Notes: generated by a model not told the origin, from the sequence alone. A DNA stretch of 62,210 nucleotides from Opitutaceae bacterium (GCA_017994935.1 JAGOJU010000019.1:1-62210), one strand, 5' to 3'; counted from the first letter of the stretch, positions 24,999-34,494 are shown. Program-made: numbers and translations.

Positions 24999-26351
24999 TC
25001 AAACCGGGCGGCGCCTCAATCGGAACGCGGCGGCGCCGTCGTGATTTGTTTCCCACGGATGCGAGATCCTTTGCGCCTCAAGCGTCCACTCACCCCGGCT
25101 CTCCCCGACGAAGGACTGCACCACACACTCGTTTTCCTCGCGATCGATGCTGCAAGTCGAATAGACCAGACGCCCTCCGGGAGCCACCCGTTCGGCGGCG
25201 GCGGCAAGCAGTGTCCCCTGCTGCCGGCTGTGTTTGTAGATATCCCCCTCCTGCAGCCGCCAGCGCACATCCACGCGATGCCGCATGACGCCGGTATTCG
25301 AACAGGGAACGTCTATCAATACCCCTGGAAAAAGCGGCGGCAGGCCGTGGGCCGCGAGGACCCGCTCAGGCGAATCCATCAGATCCCGTTCGATCATCAC
25401 GGTTTCAACTCCGCGAACCCTCGTGAGATTCTCCTTCAGGCGATCGATACGGGCACCCGGCAGATCCCACGCCACGAGGCGACCCACCCTCAGCCGATCC
25501 GCAATCTGGAGCGTTTTCCCTCCAGGGGCTGCGCAGAGGTCGAGAAGGGATTCCCCCGGTTGGGGATCCATCAGGTCAACCGCGAAGCGGGTCGAAGGAT
25601 CCTGGAGATAGAGCCTCCCCGCAGCCAGTTCGTGCTCCACTTCGTTCCAATGTCCCGGGAGCACCTCGAAATAATCCGGCTCATCCAGCGGCATCAACCA
25701 TGGCGGCACCGCTTCTCCAGGCGTGCGCCACCGCGCATGAAGGGGAGCCGGTCGCTGGTTGTGTCGAAGCAGCGCATGGGTCGGATCCGCACCGAAATCA
25801 GCCAGCCAGCGCTTCACCAGCCAGGGCGGATGCGAAAAGAACTCGGCAAGGTCCCCGGCCGCTGCCCCGGGTGGCGGTGACGACTGGCCAGGCAGTGATC
25901 CCGCAAGCTTGCGCACCACCGCATTGACAAGACGGGCCTCGGCAGGACTGGCGAAGCTCTTCGCCTGCTCGACCGCATGGTGCACCACACGCGCCGCATG
26001 ACCGTCACCGCGTCCCTCGATCAATTCATACCCAGCCAGCAGCAGCACCGCCCGGAGCCGCGTGCGCGGCTGGCGCGGAACCCACCGCGCCACCTGGGCA
26101 TCCAGCCTTCCCATGTGCCTCAGGGCGCCAAACAGCAGATGCTGGATGCGCCCGCGGTCCGCCTTGGAGAGGTTTCGCGACAAACCATCCAGCAGCCCAT
26201 CCACACGCTCATGGCGCTCGATCCAGCGCACCAGCAACCGGGCCGCGGTGGCCCAGGGAGGGAACGACGATGATGGTACGGCGTTCAAGGGAGCGTCAGG
26301 GCCTTCCGACATGCGCGGCCCGGAGGGTGACGGACTCTCCGCCATTGCCAA
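24999..26351 (-). CDS. rsmB: RsmB-like 16S rRNA (cytosine-C5) methyltransferase
   Basis: A 450-residue enzyme with a NusB-like RNA-binding domain at the N-terminus (about residues 25-150) and a class I methyltransferase domain after it. Motif I is LLDLCAAPGGKTLQIADRL, motif IV IDVPCSNTGVMRHRVDVRW with one conserved Cys, and motif VI RLVYSTCSIDREENE with the catalytic Cys, together defining the Fmu/NSUN group. It likely modifies C967 of 16S rRNA (E. coli numbering). The N-terminal 20 residues before the NusB part are low complexity, so the true start may be a little further in. It is divergent from greA across 103 bases. Confidence 0.92.
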   Translation of the reverse strand: MAMAESPSPSGPRMSEGPDAPLNAVPSSSFPPWATAARLLVRWIERHERVDGLLDGLSRNLSKADRGRIQHLLFGALRHMGRLDAQVARWVPRQPRTRLRAVLLLAGYELIEGRGDGHAARVVHHAVEQAKSFASPAEARLVNAVVRKLAGSLPGQSSPPPGAAAGDLAEFFSHPPWLVKRWLADFGADPTHALLRHNQRPAPLHARWRTPGEAVPPWLMPLDEPDYFEVLPGHWNEVEHELAAGRLYLQDPSTRFAVDLMDPQPGESLLDLCAAPGGKTLQIADRLRVGRLVAWDLPGARIDRLKENLTRVRGVETVMIERDLMDSPERVLAAHGLPPLFPGVLIDVPCSNTGVMRHRVDVRWRLQEGDIYKHSRQQGTLLAAAAERVAPGGRLVYSTCSIDREENECVVQSFVGESRGEWTLEAQRISHPWETNHDGAAAFRLRRRPV

Positions 26352-26454
26352 GGCCTAATGCCAATTGCGATCAGCTTTCGCCAGCACGGGCTGATTGACA
26401 TCAGACGGGGCGGTGCGATTTTCTTTCAGATTCAGAACGTAAATCCTTCCGCTT

Positions 26455-28326
26455 ATGAACACAGAGGCAGTCAACGTGCTCGTCGCAAAAAATCCGTCCC
26501 TCAAGTCGGCCAAAGCCAAACTGGAAGCGATGGAGCCTGGGGCATACGTGACCCATCGCAGCTGGGGGTTCGGTCAAATCCAGCGATACGACGAGGGCAA
26601 CCAGAAGCTCATCATCAATTTCGCCACCAAGAAGGCCCATCCGATGGACCCGGCCTTCTGCCTGACGACCATGGATGTCCTCCCCGCGAAGCACCTGCTC
26701 GTGCGCAAGGAGACCGAGAGCCAGCACATCGCCGAATTGATCGAGAACGACCCCGCCCAGCTCATCGTGGAGTCGCTGCAGGCGTACCCCAACAATGCCA
26801 CCACCGCCATTGATCTGGAGCTCACCCTCGCCCAGGCCATCGGCGAGGACAAGTTCAAGCGCTGGTGGTCAGGCGCCAAGAAAGCCATCGCCAAGGACCC
26901 CCGGATCGCCATCCCGGCCAAGAAGACCGAGTGCTATGTCCTTCGCGAAATCCCGGTTTCCGCCGAGGACGAAATCCTCGAAAGCTTCAACGCCACCCGC
27001 TCCGCACGCCGGCGCATTCACCTCGCGGAACAACTCGTCAATGCCGCTGAAAAGGGCGAATCGGAAACCGACCTCTCCTCGATTCTCGCTGGAGTCACGG
27101 AATCGGTGAAGGACTCCAACCAGCTCGATGCCGCCAGCCGCCTTTACGGCGCCGCCGTGCGCGATGACCTCGCGCGCCTCGCAAAGGTCGACCCGACCAC
27201 CCTCGAGCCTTCCCAGGCTTCGCTCATTGCAAACACACGCGAGCTGCCGGCAATCGCCGAAAAGATACCCGTTCACTTCCAAGACCGTTTCCTCGAGCTC
27301 GTTCACGAGACACACCCCGTCGAGTCCCGGGATCTCGTGTTCGCCCTCCTGAAGACGTCCCAGGGAAAATTCACGACGGAGTGCATCAACTTCCTCGTCG
27401 AACACGGCCACACCGACGAACTCGCTGCGGTGCTCAAGCGCTGGCAGACGGAGCAGAATCTCCGTGCCCCCGTGCTGCTGTGGATCGTCAAGAACCGCCA
27501 CTCGAAAAAATTTGCCCGGCTGCTTCATGACATGATCACGCCGCGCCTGCTGAACGCGATTTTCTTCGCGATCGACTACGAGGCGCTTCAATCTGCCTCG
27601 GCACGGCGCATCCCGCTGGGCGACATCCTCAGCGACGACACGGAGCTGATCGGCGACCTCCTCGCCGTCGCCGACCCGGAGACCGCGCGCGACCTCGCAA
27701 ACACGCTCATGCTCAACCAGGGTTTCGAGGAGTTGACCAAAAAGTCGCTCCTCGCCCGCTTCATCAAGATTTTCCCCAGCATCCAGTCACTCGTCGCATC
27801 CGAAGCCGAAGGCAGGGAGGAGCAGCTGCTGGTTTCTCGGGCCAGCTACGAGCGCAAGCGCGAGGAGTATGAGACCATCGTGTCGCGCAAGATCCCCGAC
27901 AACTCCAAGGCGATCGCCGCTGCCCGCGAGCACGGGGACCTCAAGGAGAATTCCGAATACAAGATGGCCAAGCAGGACCAGCAGGTCCTCATGGCGCAGA
28001 AGTCCCTCCTTGAGCGGGACCTTGAGCGCGCCCGCATCACGGATTTCAAGGAGGCCGCCCACGACCAGGTCAGCGTCGGCTCGATCGTCGATGTGAAGAG
28101 CCAGACCACCGGACAGTCCAGCCGCTACACGATCCTGGGCGCATGGGACAGCGATCCCCAAAACCATGTCATCGCCTACAAGACCCCCTTGGGACTCGCG
28201 CTCCTTTCAAAGCGCGTCGGCGACCACGTGAAGGTAAGGATCGGCAATTCCGAGGACAGCTACACCGTCACCGGCATCACCCGCTACGCGGACACTCCCG
28301 CCGCCAGGCAGGCAGCGCCGGCCTGA
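26455..28326 (+). CDS. greA: transcription elongation factor GreA with large N-terminal extension
   Basis: A 623-residue protein against about 158 for ordinary GreA. The C-terminal 160 residues are GreA: a coiled coil whose tip AREHGDLKENSEYKMAK near 491-507 keeps the acidic pair that reaches the RNA polymerase active site to stimulate transcript cleavage, then a beta domain ending in GDHVKVRI. The first 450 residues contain a barrel-like segment (GAYVTHRSWGFGQIQ) and a long helical repeat region. Chlamydial GreA is known to carry a comparably long extension, so this is a family trait of the PVC group rather than a fusion error. The perfect TTGACA at 26395-26400 has no convincing -10 box. Confidence 0.93.
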   Translation: MNTEAVNVLVAKNPSLKSAKAKLEAMEPGAYVTHRSWGFGQIQRYDEGNQKLIINFATKKAHPMDPAFCLTTMDVLPAKHLLVRKETESQHIAELIENDPAQLIVESLQAYPNNATTAIDLELTLAQAIGEDKFKRWWSGAKKAIAKDPRIAIPAKKTECYVLREIPVSAEDEILESFNATRSARRRIHLAEQLVNAAEKGESETDLSSILAGVTESVKDSNQLDAASRLYGAAVRDDLARLAKVDPTTLEPSQASLIANTRELPAIAEKIPVHFQDRFLELVHETHPVESRDLVFALLKTSQGKFTTECINFLVEHGHTDELAAVLKRWQTEQNLRAPVLLWIVKNRHSKKFARLLHDMITPRLLNAIFFAIDYEALQSASARRIPLGDILSDDTELIGDLLAVADPETARDLANTLMLNQGFEELTKKSLLARFIKIFPSIQSLVASEAEGREEQLLVSRASYERKREEYETIVSRKIPDNSKAIAAAREHGDLKENSEYKMAKQDQQVLMAQKSLLERDLERARITDFKEAAHDQVSVGSIVDVKSQTTGQSSRYTILGAWDSDPQNHVIAYKTPLGLALLSKRVGDHVKVRIGNSEDSYTVTGITRYADTPAARQAAPA

Positions 28327-28338
28327 TCACCGGCGCGG

Positions 28339-28367
28339 TTGACGATGGGGGCTGGACTGTCCATAAC
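28339..28367 (+). promoter_or_regulatory. candidate sigma-70 promoter for the DUF4870 gene
   Basis: TTGACG and CATAAC are separated by 17 bases. The -10 box ends 8 bases before the ATG at 28376, so a transcript starting at the normal distance would have essentially no leader. Confidence 0.45.
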
Positions 28368-28375
28368 CCTTGTTC

Positions 28376-28735
28376 ATGGACTCCTCCAGTACTCCAGCAA
28401 AAAATGACGCCAACATGTGGGCGATGCTTTGCCATCTGTCCGCATTGGCCGGTTACCTCATTCCGTTCGGCAGCATCATCGGTCCGCTTGTCATCTGGCA
28501 GATGAAGAAAGCGGAGTTTCCCCTCGTGGACGATCAGGGCAAGGAATCGCTCAACTTCCAGATCACGGTCGGCATTGCAGCCATTGTCTTCATTTTGCTG
28601 ATCGTCGTGGTGATTGGCTTCCCTTTGCTGATCGCCCTCGGCATCGCGAACCTGGTGTTCATCATCCTGGGCTCGCTGAAGGCGAACAAGGGCGAGGCAT
28701 ACCGGTATCCGTTTGCCTTCCGTTTCGTCAAATAG
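28376..28735 (+). CDS. DUF4870/Tic20-like small membrane protein
   Basis: A 119-residue inner-membrane protein. The N-terminus NMWAMLCHLSALAGYLIPF with the conserved His, the GPLVIWQMKKAEFPLVDDQGKESLNFQITV segment, and two further hydrophobic helices (VGIAAIVFILLIVVVIGF and IALGIANLVFIILGSL) are characteristic of DUF4870. Function is not established; relatives resemble the chloroplast import protein Tic20. The ATG at 28376 was preferred to the TTG at 28370. A candidate promoter lies immediately upstream. The next gene starts 20 bases after its stop, so both may be co-transcribed. Confidence 0.88.
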   Translation: MDSSSTPAKNDANMWAMLCHLSALAGYLIPFGSIIGPLVIWQMKKAEFPLVDDQGKESLNFQITVGIAAIVFILLIVVVIGFPLLIALGIANLVFIILGSLKANKGEAYRYPFAFRFVK

Positions 28736-28755
28736 CATGACGCGACATCCGCCGC

Positions 28756-29688
28756 GTGAATGCATCCTGGGATCTCCTAAAACTTCTCGCTGATTCCACC
28801 CGCCTCAGGCTCCTCGCGCTGCTCCTGCACGAGGAGCTTTCCGTGGCCGAGCTCCAGGAGATTCTCGGGATGGCGCAGTCGCGCATCTCGTCACAGCTCG
28901 CCCTGCTGCGACAGGCTGAACTCGTGATCGACCGCAGGGAGGGAAAAAAAGCGTTCTACTCCCTCCGCACGGGCCTTCCAAACGAGCAGGCATCGCTGAT
29001 CCGGGCGGCATGCGATGCCGTCTCCGGGGAGATCGCCGATGACCATGTCAACCTGGGGCGCATCCTGCGCAAGCGCCGCGCCCATCAGGAGCAATATTTC
29101 AACCTGATCGCAGGCAAGCTCGGCCGCCACTACTGCCCCGGCAGGTCCTGGGAGGCGATCGGCCATCTCGCACTTCGCCTGGCGCCCCCCATCGACATCG
29201 CCGACCTGGGCGCTGGCGAGGGCCTGATCTCCCAGCTCCTCGCACGTCGCGCCAAGTCCGTCTGGTGCATCGACAACTCTCCGCGCATGATCGAGGTCGG
29301 CACCGAACTCGCCAGGAAAAACGGCCTCTCGAATCTCACGTACAAGCTGGGAGACATCGAAAAGGTTCCCCTGCCCGACGGATCCGTTGACCTCGCCATC
29401 CTCAGCCAGGCACTGCATCATGCCCTTCATCCCCAGACCGCCGTCCAGGAAGCCTTCCGGATTCTGCGGCCGGGAGGTCAGATCCTGATCCTGGACTTGA
29501 AGGAGCACGGATTCGAGAAGGCGCATGAACTGTACGCGGATGTCTGGCTCGGATTCAGGGAAAGCTCCCTCCACGCGTTCCTGAAATCCGCGGGTTTCGA
29601 CCACGTCGAGGTCTCTGTCGTGGCCCGGGAATCGGCCGAGCCGCATTTCGAGACGCTGCTGGCGGCCGGACTAAGGCCCGGCCGCTGA
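28756..29688 (+). CDS. ArsR-type regulator fused to SAM-dependent methyltransferase
   Basis: A 310-residue two-domain protein starting at GTG 28756. Residues 1-70 are an ArsR winged helix: LLKLLADSTRLRLLALLL, LSVAELQEILGMAQSRISSQLALL, then the wing with RREGKKAFYSL. Residues about 130-290 are a class I methyltransferase with IADLGAGEGLISQLL near 147 and SVDLAILSQALHHALHP. No classic metal-binding cysteine motif is seen. Fusions of this kind occur in several phyla, some next to methionine-cycle genes, and may sense SAM or SAH; here no such gene is adjacent. Its stop lies 8 bases from that of the convergent ptsI. Confidence 0.88.
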   Translation: MNASWDLLKLLADSTRLRLLALLLHEELSVAELQEILGMAQSRISSQLALLRQAELVIDRREGKKAFYSLRTGLPNEQASLIRAACDAVSGEIADDHVNLGRILRKRRAHQEQYFNLIAGKLGRHYCPGRSWEAIGHLALRLAPPIDIADLGAGEGLISQLLARRAKSVWCIDNSPRMIEVGTELARKNGLSNLTYKLGDIEKVPLPDGSVDLAILSQALHHALHPQTAVQEAFRILRPGGQILILDLKEHGFEKAHELYADVWLGFRESSLHAFLKSAGFDHVEVSVVARESAEPHFETLLAAGLRPGR

Positions 29689-29696
29689 CACCGCGC

Positions 29697-31466
29697 CTAT
29701 TCAAGGGGCACGCGTTCGCTGTAAAACTGTGCGCAAAGCGCCAGGATTTCGCGTGCGGTCGACCTTCCAAGCGCCTCTTCCGCGAGACGCTTCGCGTCCG
29801 CCAGAGTCATCGCCCGGATCACATACTTGACCGCGGGAAGCAGCGGCGGAGTCATGCTGAGTTCATCAACTCCGAGCCCGATGAGCAGCGGCACCAGCAC
29901 AGGGTCGGAAGCCATTTCACCACAAACACTGACCTTCAGCTTCTTGCGATGCGCCTCCTCAACGATGTGCCTCAGTGTCCTCACCACGGCCGGATGCGTG
30001 GGCTCATAGAGGTGGGCGATGCGGTTGTTGATCCGGTCGATTGCCAGCAGGTACTGGATGAGATCGTTTGTCCCGATACTGAGAAAATCGTTCTGAGCCG
30101 CAAGGATGTCGACGGTATAGGCGGCGCTCGGGATTTCAATCATCGTGCCCACCGGCATTTTTTCGTCGAATGGGATGCCCTGCGAACGCAGTTCCCTGCG
30201 ACACTCGTCGAGAACCGCATTGGCCCGCGCAAGCTCCTCGCTTCCGCTGATCATCGGGTACATCAGCCGGACATTTCCGCCAACGCTCGCCCGAAGGATG
30301 GCGCGAAGCTGATTCTTAAAGATCTCGGGGTTCTCCAGGCAGAAGCGGATCGCGCGGAAACCGAGGAACGGATTGTCCTCCCTCGGAAACAGCGAAGGCG
30401 CCCCGGTGATCGGCTTGTCCCCGCCAAGATCAAGCGTGCGGATGACCACCGGCGCGGGCGCCAGCTGTTCCGCCACCGCGCGATAGGCCGACACCTGCTC
30501 GTCCTCGGTCGGAATCCTCTGGCTGCCGAGATAGAGAAACTCCGTGCGAAACAGCCCCACGCCCGAGCCAAGGTACTCCTTCACGAGGGCAACCTCATCC
30601 TCCTTTTCGATGTTTGCCCGCAATGCCACACCAACGCCGTCAAGCGTGACCGACGGCTGCCGGTTCGCCTTGAACAGGCGCTGCTCGATCGACTTCTTGA
30701 GATTCTGGATCTTCCCGTAGCGAAACAGTGTCTGCTCGCCCGGATTGACGATCACCACGCCATCGTACCCGTCGACCAGCATCCAGTCGCCGTTCTTCAC
30801 CCGCTTCACCAGGTCTCCCAATCCAACCACGGCGGGAATCTTCATCGATCGCGCCACGATCACCGCGTGACTCGTCCTGCTTCCTGAGTCCGTGACGACT
30901 GCCAGCGCATGACTTCGATCGATGCCGGCCGCATCCGAGGGTGAAATGTCGTTCGCCACGACAATGCGCTTGTCCGCGAGCCGTGACAGGCTCGCTGCGG
31001 ACTGACCCAGCAGATTCGAAAGCACGCGCTGCACCACATCGCGGATGTCGCCCGAGCGCTCCCTCAGGTATTCATCATCGATTTCCGAGAAGGCCTGGAT
31101 ATAACGCTGCGCGACCGCATTGAAGCAGGTTTCGATGTTGCTGCCCCCCTTTTCGAAATCACGGATCGTCTCGGCAATCAGTGCCTGATCCTCGAGCACC
31201 AGGAGATGCGCATCAAAAATCCGGGCTTCGTTCGAACCGAGGTTCTTTTCGACCTCATCACGGATCTTCTGGATCTGGCCCCGGGTGACCAGAAGCGATT
31301 GCTCAAAGCGCGCCACCTCCTCCGCGCGTTTTTCCGGCTCCACTTGATACGACGGCAGTTCGAGGTCGCTCTGCAGAAACAGGAACACCTGCCCATAGGC
31401 GATGCCCTGCGAGGCTGCCAGGCCTTGCACGATCATTTCGGGCTTCGTTGGGTTGGATTCCGGCAT
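29697..31466 (-). CDS. ptsI: phosphoenolpyruvate--protein phosphotransferase (PTS enzyme I)
   Basis: A 589-residue cytoplasmic enzyme I, normal length. The swivelling domain has the phosphorylated His in SGSRTSHAVIVARSMKIPAVVG near residue 199. The PEP-binding barrel shows GLFRTEFLYL, GTNDLIQYLLAIDR near 465-478 and the active-site Cys in VCGEMASDP. It passes phosphate from PEP to HPr. No HPr or enzyme II gene is visible nearby, so it may serve a regulatory phosphorelay or a distant permease. It is upstream-flanked by ispE, 119 bases away on the same strand. Confidence 0.95.
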   Translation of the reverse strand: MPESNPTKPEMIVQGLAASQGIAYGQVFLFLQSDLELPSYQVEPEKRAEEVARFEQSLLVTRGQIQKIRDEVEKNLGSNEARIFDAHLLVLEDQALIAETIRDFEKGGSNIETCFNAVAQRYIQAFSEIDDEYLRERSGDIRDVVQRVLSNLLGQSAASLSRLADKRIVVANDISPSDAAGIDRSHALAVVTDSGSRTSHAVIVARSMKIPAVVGLGDLVKRVKNGDWMLVDGYDGVVIVNPGEQTLFRYGKIQNLKKSIEQRLFKANRQPSVTLDGVGVALRANIEKEDEVALVKEYLGSGVGLFRTEFLYLGSQRIPTEDEQVSAYRAVAEQLAPAPVVIRTLDLGGDKPITGAPSLFPREDNPFLGFRAIRFCLENPEIFKNQLRAILRASVGGNVRLMYPMISGSEELARANAVLDECRRELRSQGIPFDEKMPVGTMIEIPSAAYTVDILAAQNDFLSIGTNDLIQYLLAIDRINNRIAHLYEPTHPAVVRTLRHIVEEAHRKKLKVSVCGEMASDPVLVPLLIGLGVDELSMTPPLLPAVKYVIRAMTLADAKRLAEEALGRSTAREILALCAQFYSERVPLE

Positions 31467-31585
31467 GTGGTTCGGGGAAAGTCAGCCGGAACTGAACCGG
31501 CGGCGTGGGAGGTTAAGGGGGCGCCATGCCCCCCGGTCAACGCGGATTTCTGTGAGGGCACTCCACAGGCGGATCGCAAAGGCCA

Positions 31586-32485
31586 CTACCGAAGCCTCGT
31601 TTCGACCACAAGGGCCTCCTTCCCCCACGCTTCGCGCACCACTCTCCCGATGCCCGCCGCCAATTCCCCCTCCTCCGAACTGTCCGATGAAAACGCATAA
31701 CACGCGCTGCCGCTTCCACTCATCGCCGTCAGGAGCCCGAAAGTATCCGTAAGCCGCTTCAACAACAGCGGCAGCGCAACAAATTTTCGAAACACAACGG
31801 CCTCGAAGGAATTGGACAGCAACGCCGACAGGGGCGCCAACTGTCCCGCTATCCATGCCGAGAGGCGTTGCTCCGCCTCTGCGGCAGGCACGTACCACCG
31901 CGGGGCCTCCGCAGCCAGCATCCCGTAAGCCCAGGGCGTGGAAACACCGACCGAGGGCTTGAAGATCCACACCTTCCGCCCGCTCAGCCGGTTCCTCGCC
32001 ATCCCGGCCAGGGGTTCAATACGTTCCCCCCGCCCGCGCATCACCACTGGACCGCCATCGAGAAAGAGAGCGCAATCCGATCCGATTTCGCCCGCCAGCG
32101 CGGAAAGTTTCTCTGGGGTGAGAGGCAATCCCGTTAGCTGATTCAAAGCCAGCAAGGTGCTGGCGGCATTGCTGCTGCCGCCTCCAAGGCCAGCACCCTG
32201 CGGGATGCGTTTCTTCAGGACAAAACGCACCCCTTGCCCAAAAGGCGCTTCCCGCCTGAACGCCATGGCTGCACGGATGACGAGATTGCTCTCGTCAGTC
32301 GCCAGCGTCGGATCGTCGCATTCAAGCACGAAACCCGGCACATCCGTCAACCGGGCGTGAAGCTCGTCCCCGAATTCCACCGGGGCGGCTAGCGACAGCA
32401 AATCATGAAATCCGTCCGCGCGCCTTCCGGTGACGGCAAGGAAAAGGTTGATCTTGGCGGGTGAAAGCAGGGAAACGGTGAACAC
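31586..32485 (-). CDS. ispE: 4-diphosphocytidyl-2-C-methyl-D-erythritol kinase
   Basis: A 299-residue GHMP kinase of the MEP isoprenoid pathway. It begins with SPAKINLFLAVTGRRADGFH and has the ATP-binding loop PQGAGLGGGSSNAAS and the late MSGSGSACYAF loop. The GTG at 32485 is used; a TTG at 32500 would add five residues. It lies back-to-back with pyrF (79 bases apart), while ispD and ispF sit a short way along the other strand, so three MEP-pathway genes cluster here. Confidence 0.95.
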   Translation of the reverse strand: MFTVSLLSPAKINLFLAVTGRRADGFHDLLSLAAPVEFGDELHARLTDVPGFVLECDDPTLATDESNLVIRAAMAFRREAPFGQGVRFVLKKRIPQGAGLGGGSSNAASTLLALNQLTGLPLTPEKLSALAGEIGSDCALFLDGGPVVMRGRGERIEPLAGMARNRLSGRKVWIFKPSVGVSTPWAYGMLAAEAPRWYVPAAEAEQRLSAWIAGQLAPLSALLSNSFEAVVFRKFVALPLLLKRLTDTFGLLTAMSGSGSACYAFSSDSSEEGELAAGIGRVVREAWGKEALVVETRLR

Positions 32486-32564
32486 GGCGAGAGTTGCCAA
32501 TCCACGCTATTTTCCGCTGATTTGAAGCGAAATCCCGCCAAATTTCTGCCCGACTCCTCGTTCC

Positions 32565-33266
32565 ATGCCGTGCGATCTGATCCTTGTACTTGACGAACCC
32601 AGCCCGGAAGCGGTGCAGCCGCTCCTGAAACAGCTCGCCGGGGAGGTAAGGTGGGTGAAGATCGGACTCCAGATGTTCACTGCCTGCGGCCCCGATTGTG
32701 TGCGCCGGATCGCCGATCTTGGCTTCAAGGTATTTCTGGATCTGAAACTGCACGACATTCCCAACACCGTCGCCCGCGCGGTGGAATCCGCCGCGCGGCT
32801 CCCGATTCACATGCTCACGCTGCACACCTGCGGGGGCGGGCCGATGATGCGCGGTGCCATTGCAGCCCAACAGGCCGCGAGCCCGGATCTGCTCCTCCTG
32901 GGCGTCTCCGTGCTCACCTCGATGAGCGAGGCCGATCTCCGCGCAACGGGGGTCGGCTCAACACCCGAATCCCAGGTGCTGCGACTGGCGGCGCTGGCCG
33001 TCGAATCAGGCATGAAGGGACTCGTCTGCTCCCCGCTTGAAATTGCTCCTCTGCGGCAGCGGTTTCCCTCCGGCCTCGATCTGGTTGTTCCGGGAATCCG
33101 CCCCGCAGGAGCAAAATCGGACGATCAGACCCGCATTCTCACACCCGCCCAGGCAGTCGCCGCGGGCGCCAATTACCTCGTCGTCGGTCGGCCCATCTCC
33201 CATGCTGCGGACCCGGTCGCCGCCGCACGCGAGATCCTCCGGGCCACCGGGCATGCAACCCGCTGA
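32565..33266 (+). CDS. pyrF: orotidine 5'-phosphate decarboxylase
   Basis: A 233-residue enzyme making UMP. Catalytic array FLDLKLHDIPNTV at residues 57-69 carries the Lys and Asp of the DxKxxD motif, LTLHTCGG follows, and VVPGIRPAGAKSDDQTR is the phosphate-binding loop. It is the first gene of a plus-strand series, with the divergent ispE upstream. ispD starts 38 bases downstream and may be co-transcribed. Confidence 0.95.
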   Translation: MPCDLILVLDEPSPEAVQPLLKQLAGEVRWVKIGLQMFTACGPDCVRRIADLGFKVFLDLKLHDIPNTVARAVESAARLPIHMLTLHTCGGGPMMRGAIAAQQAASPDLLLLGVSVLTSMSEADLRATGVGSTPESQVLRLAALAVESGMKGLVCSPLEIAPLRQRFPSGLDLVVPGIRPAGAKSDDQTRILTPAQAVAAGANYLVVGRPISHAADPVAAAREILRATGHATR

Positions 33267-33304
33267 CGGAATCACGGTCTGTCCGCTCGAAACACCACCA
33301 TCAC

Positions 33305-33988
33305 ATGAGTCGCAACGCCGCCATCCTTCTCGCCGCCGGAAGCGGCAACCGCATGCAGGGCACCGTAGGGGACAAGATCCTTGCCCCCATCGGTGGCAAA
33401 CCCGCCTTCGCCCGCTCCGCGGGGGCATTCCTGGAAAGCGGCGTCGCCGATTTTTATGTCATCGTCTACCGCGACGCGACCCAGTCCATCCAGTTGTCCG
33501 CCTATGCCCCGACCCCCGCCCTCTTCGTCAAGGGCGGATCGGAGCGCCAGCACTCGGTCGCACGCGCCCTCGACGCCCTGCCGGACGATGTGGAGTACGT
33601 CTTCATCCATGACTGCGCACGCCCCTTCATCCGCGCGGAGCAACTCATCGCCCTGCACAAGATCGTGCGCCGGGAGCGCGCAGTAGTCCTCGCACACCGG
33701 GTCACCGACTCCATCAAGCTCCACCATGAGAGCGGTAGGCTGCGCTCCCTCGACCGCTCGAAGCTGTGGGCGATGGAGACTCCCCAGGTGTTTTCCCGCG
33801 ACCTCATCACCCGCGCCTACGCACGGGTGGCGAAACGGCGACTGGCAATCACGGACGATGCCCAGGCCGTTGAAGGCCTCAATCACCCCGTGGCCCTTCT
33901 GGAGAACCCCCATCCCAATCCGAAGCTCACAACACCTGCGGACCTTGAATGGTGCAATCTCCTCGCGCAAACGTGGCCCTCCCGATGA
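33305..33988 (+). CDS. ispD: 2-C-methyl-D-erythritol 4-phosphate cytidylyltransferase
   Basis: A 227-residue nucleotidyltransferase that forms CDP-ME. The CTP-binding loop is AAILLAAGSGNRMQG, followed by GDKILAPIGGKP, where the usual KQ is KI. The middle HDCARPF and the late TPQVFSRDLI segment are typical. Its stop overlaps an ATG (33985) that is in frame with ispF, so the two are probably translated together. Confidence 0.94.
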   Translation: MSRNAAILLAAGSGNRMQGTVGDKILAPIGGKPAFARSAGAFLESGVADFYVIVYRDATQSIQLSAYAPTPALFVKGGSERQHSVARALDALPDDVEYVFIHDCARPFIRAEQLIALHKIVRRERAVVLAHRVTDSIKLHHESGRLRSLDRSKLWAMETPQVFSRDLITRAYARVAKRRLAITDDAQAVEGLNHPVALLENPHPNPKLTTPADLEWCNLLAQTWPSR

Positions 33989-34011
33989 TGTCCCCCTCCT
34001 CTCGCACCGCC

Positions 34012-34494
34012 ATGACGCTTCGAATCGGCCACGGCTATGACATCCACCGCACGGTCACCGGCCGCCCGCTCGTGCTTGGAGGCGTTCGGTTCGATTGCGA
34101 CTTCGGCCTCGATGGTCACAGCGACGCGGATTGTCTGACCCACGCCATCTGCGACGCCCTTCTCGGAGCCGCGGGCCTGCCCGACATCGGCCACTTTTTC
34201 CCGCCATCGGATCCCGCCTTCCGGAACATCGATTCCCAAATCCTGCTGAAACGGGTGATCACCGACCTTGCCTCGCGCGGATGGCACCCTGGCAATATCG
34301 ATGCCACGGTCATCGCCGAGAAACCGCGGATCCTTCCCCGCCTAGCGGAAATGAAGGCGACACTCGCCGCCTCCACGGATCTTCCCATCGATGCCATCGG
34401 AATCAAGGCCACCACCAACGAGGGCAGCGATGACATCGGGCGTGGACTGGCGATTGCCGCCCACGCGGTGGTCCTGATCCGCCACGCATCGTGA
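34012..34494 (+). CDS. ispF: 2-C-methyl-D-erythritol 2,4-cyclodiphosphate synthase
   Basis: A roughly 160-residue enzyme. RIGHGYDIH at residues 4-12 holds the Zn-binding Asp and His, GLDGHSDADCLTHAICDALLGA holds a further His and the substrate site, and IKATTNEG near the end completes the active site. I used ATG 34012, which fits the family's usual N-terminus; an in-frame ATG at 33985 overlapping the ispD stop would add nine residues and would allow coupling. The next gene's GTG overlaps the stop by four bases. Confidence 0.94.
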   Translation: MTLRIGHGYDIHRTVTGRPLVLGGVRFDCDFGLDGHSDADCLTHAICDALLGAAGLPDIGHFFPPSDPAFRNIDSQILLKRVITDLASRGWHPGNIDATVIAEKPRILPRLAEMKATLAASTDLPIDAIGIKATTNEGSDDIGRGLAIAAHAVVLIRHAS

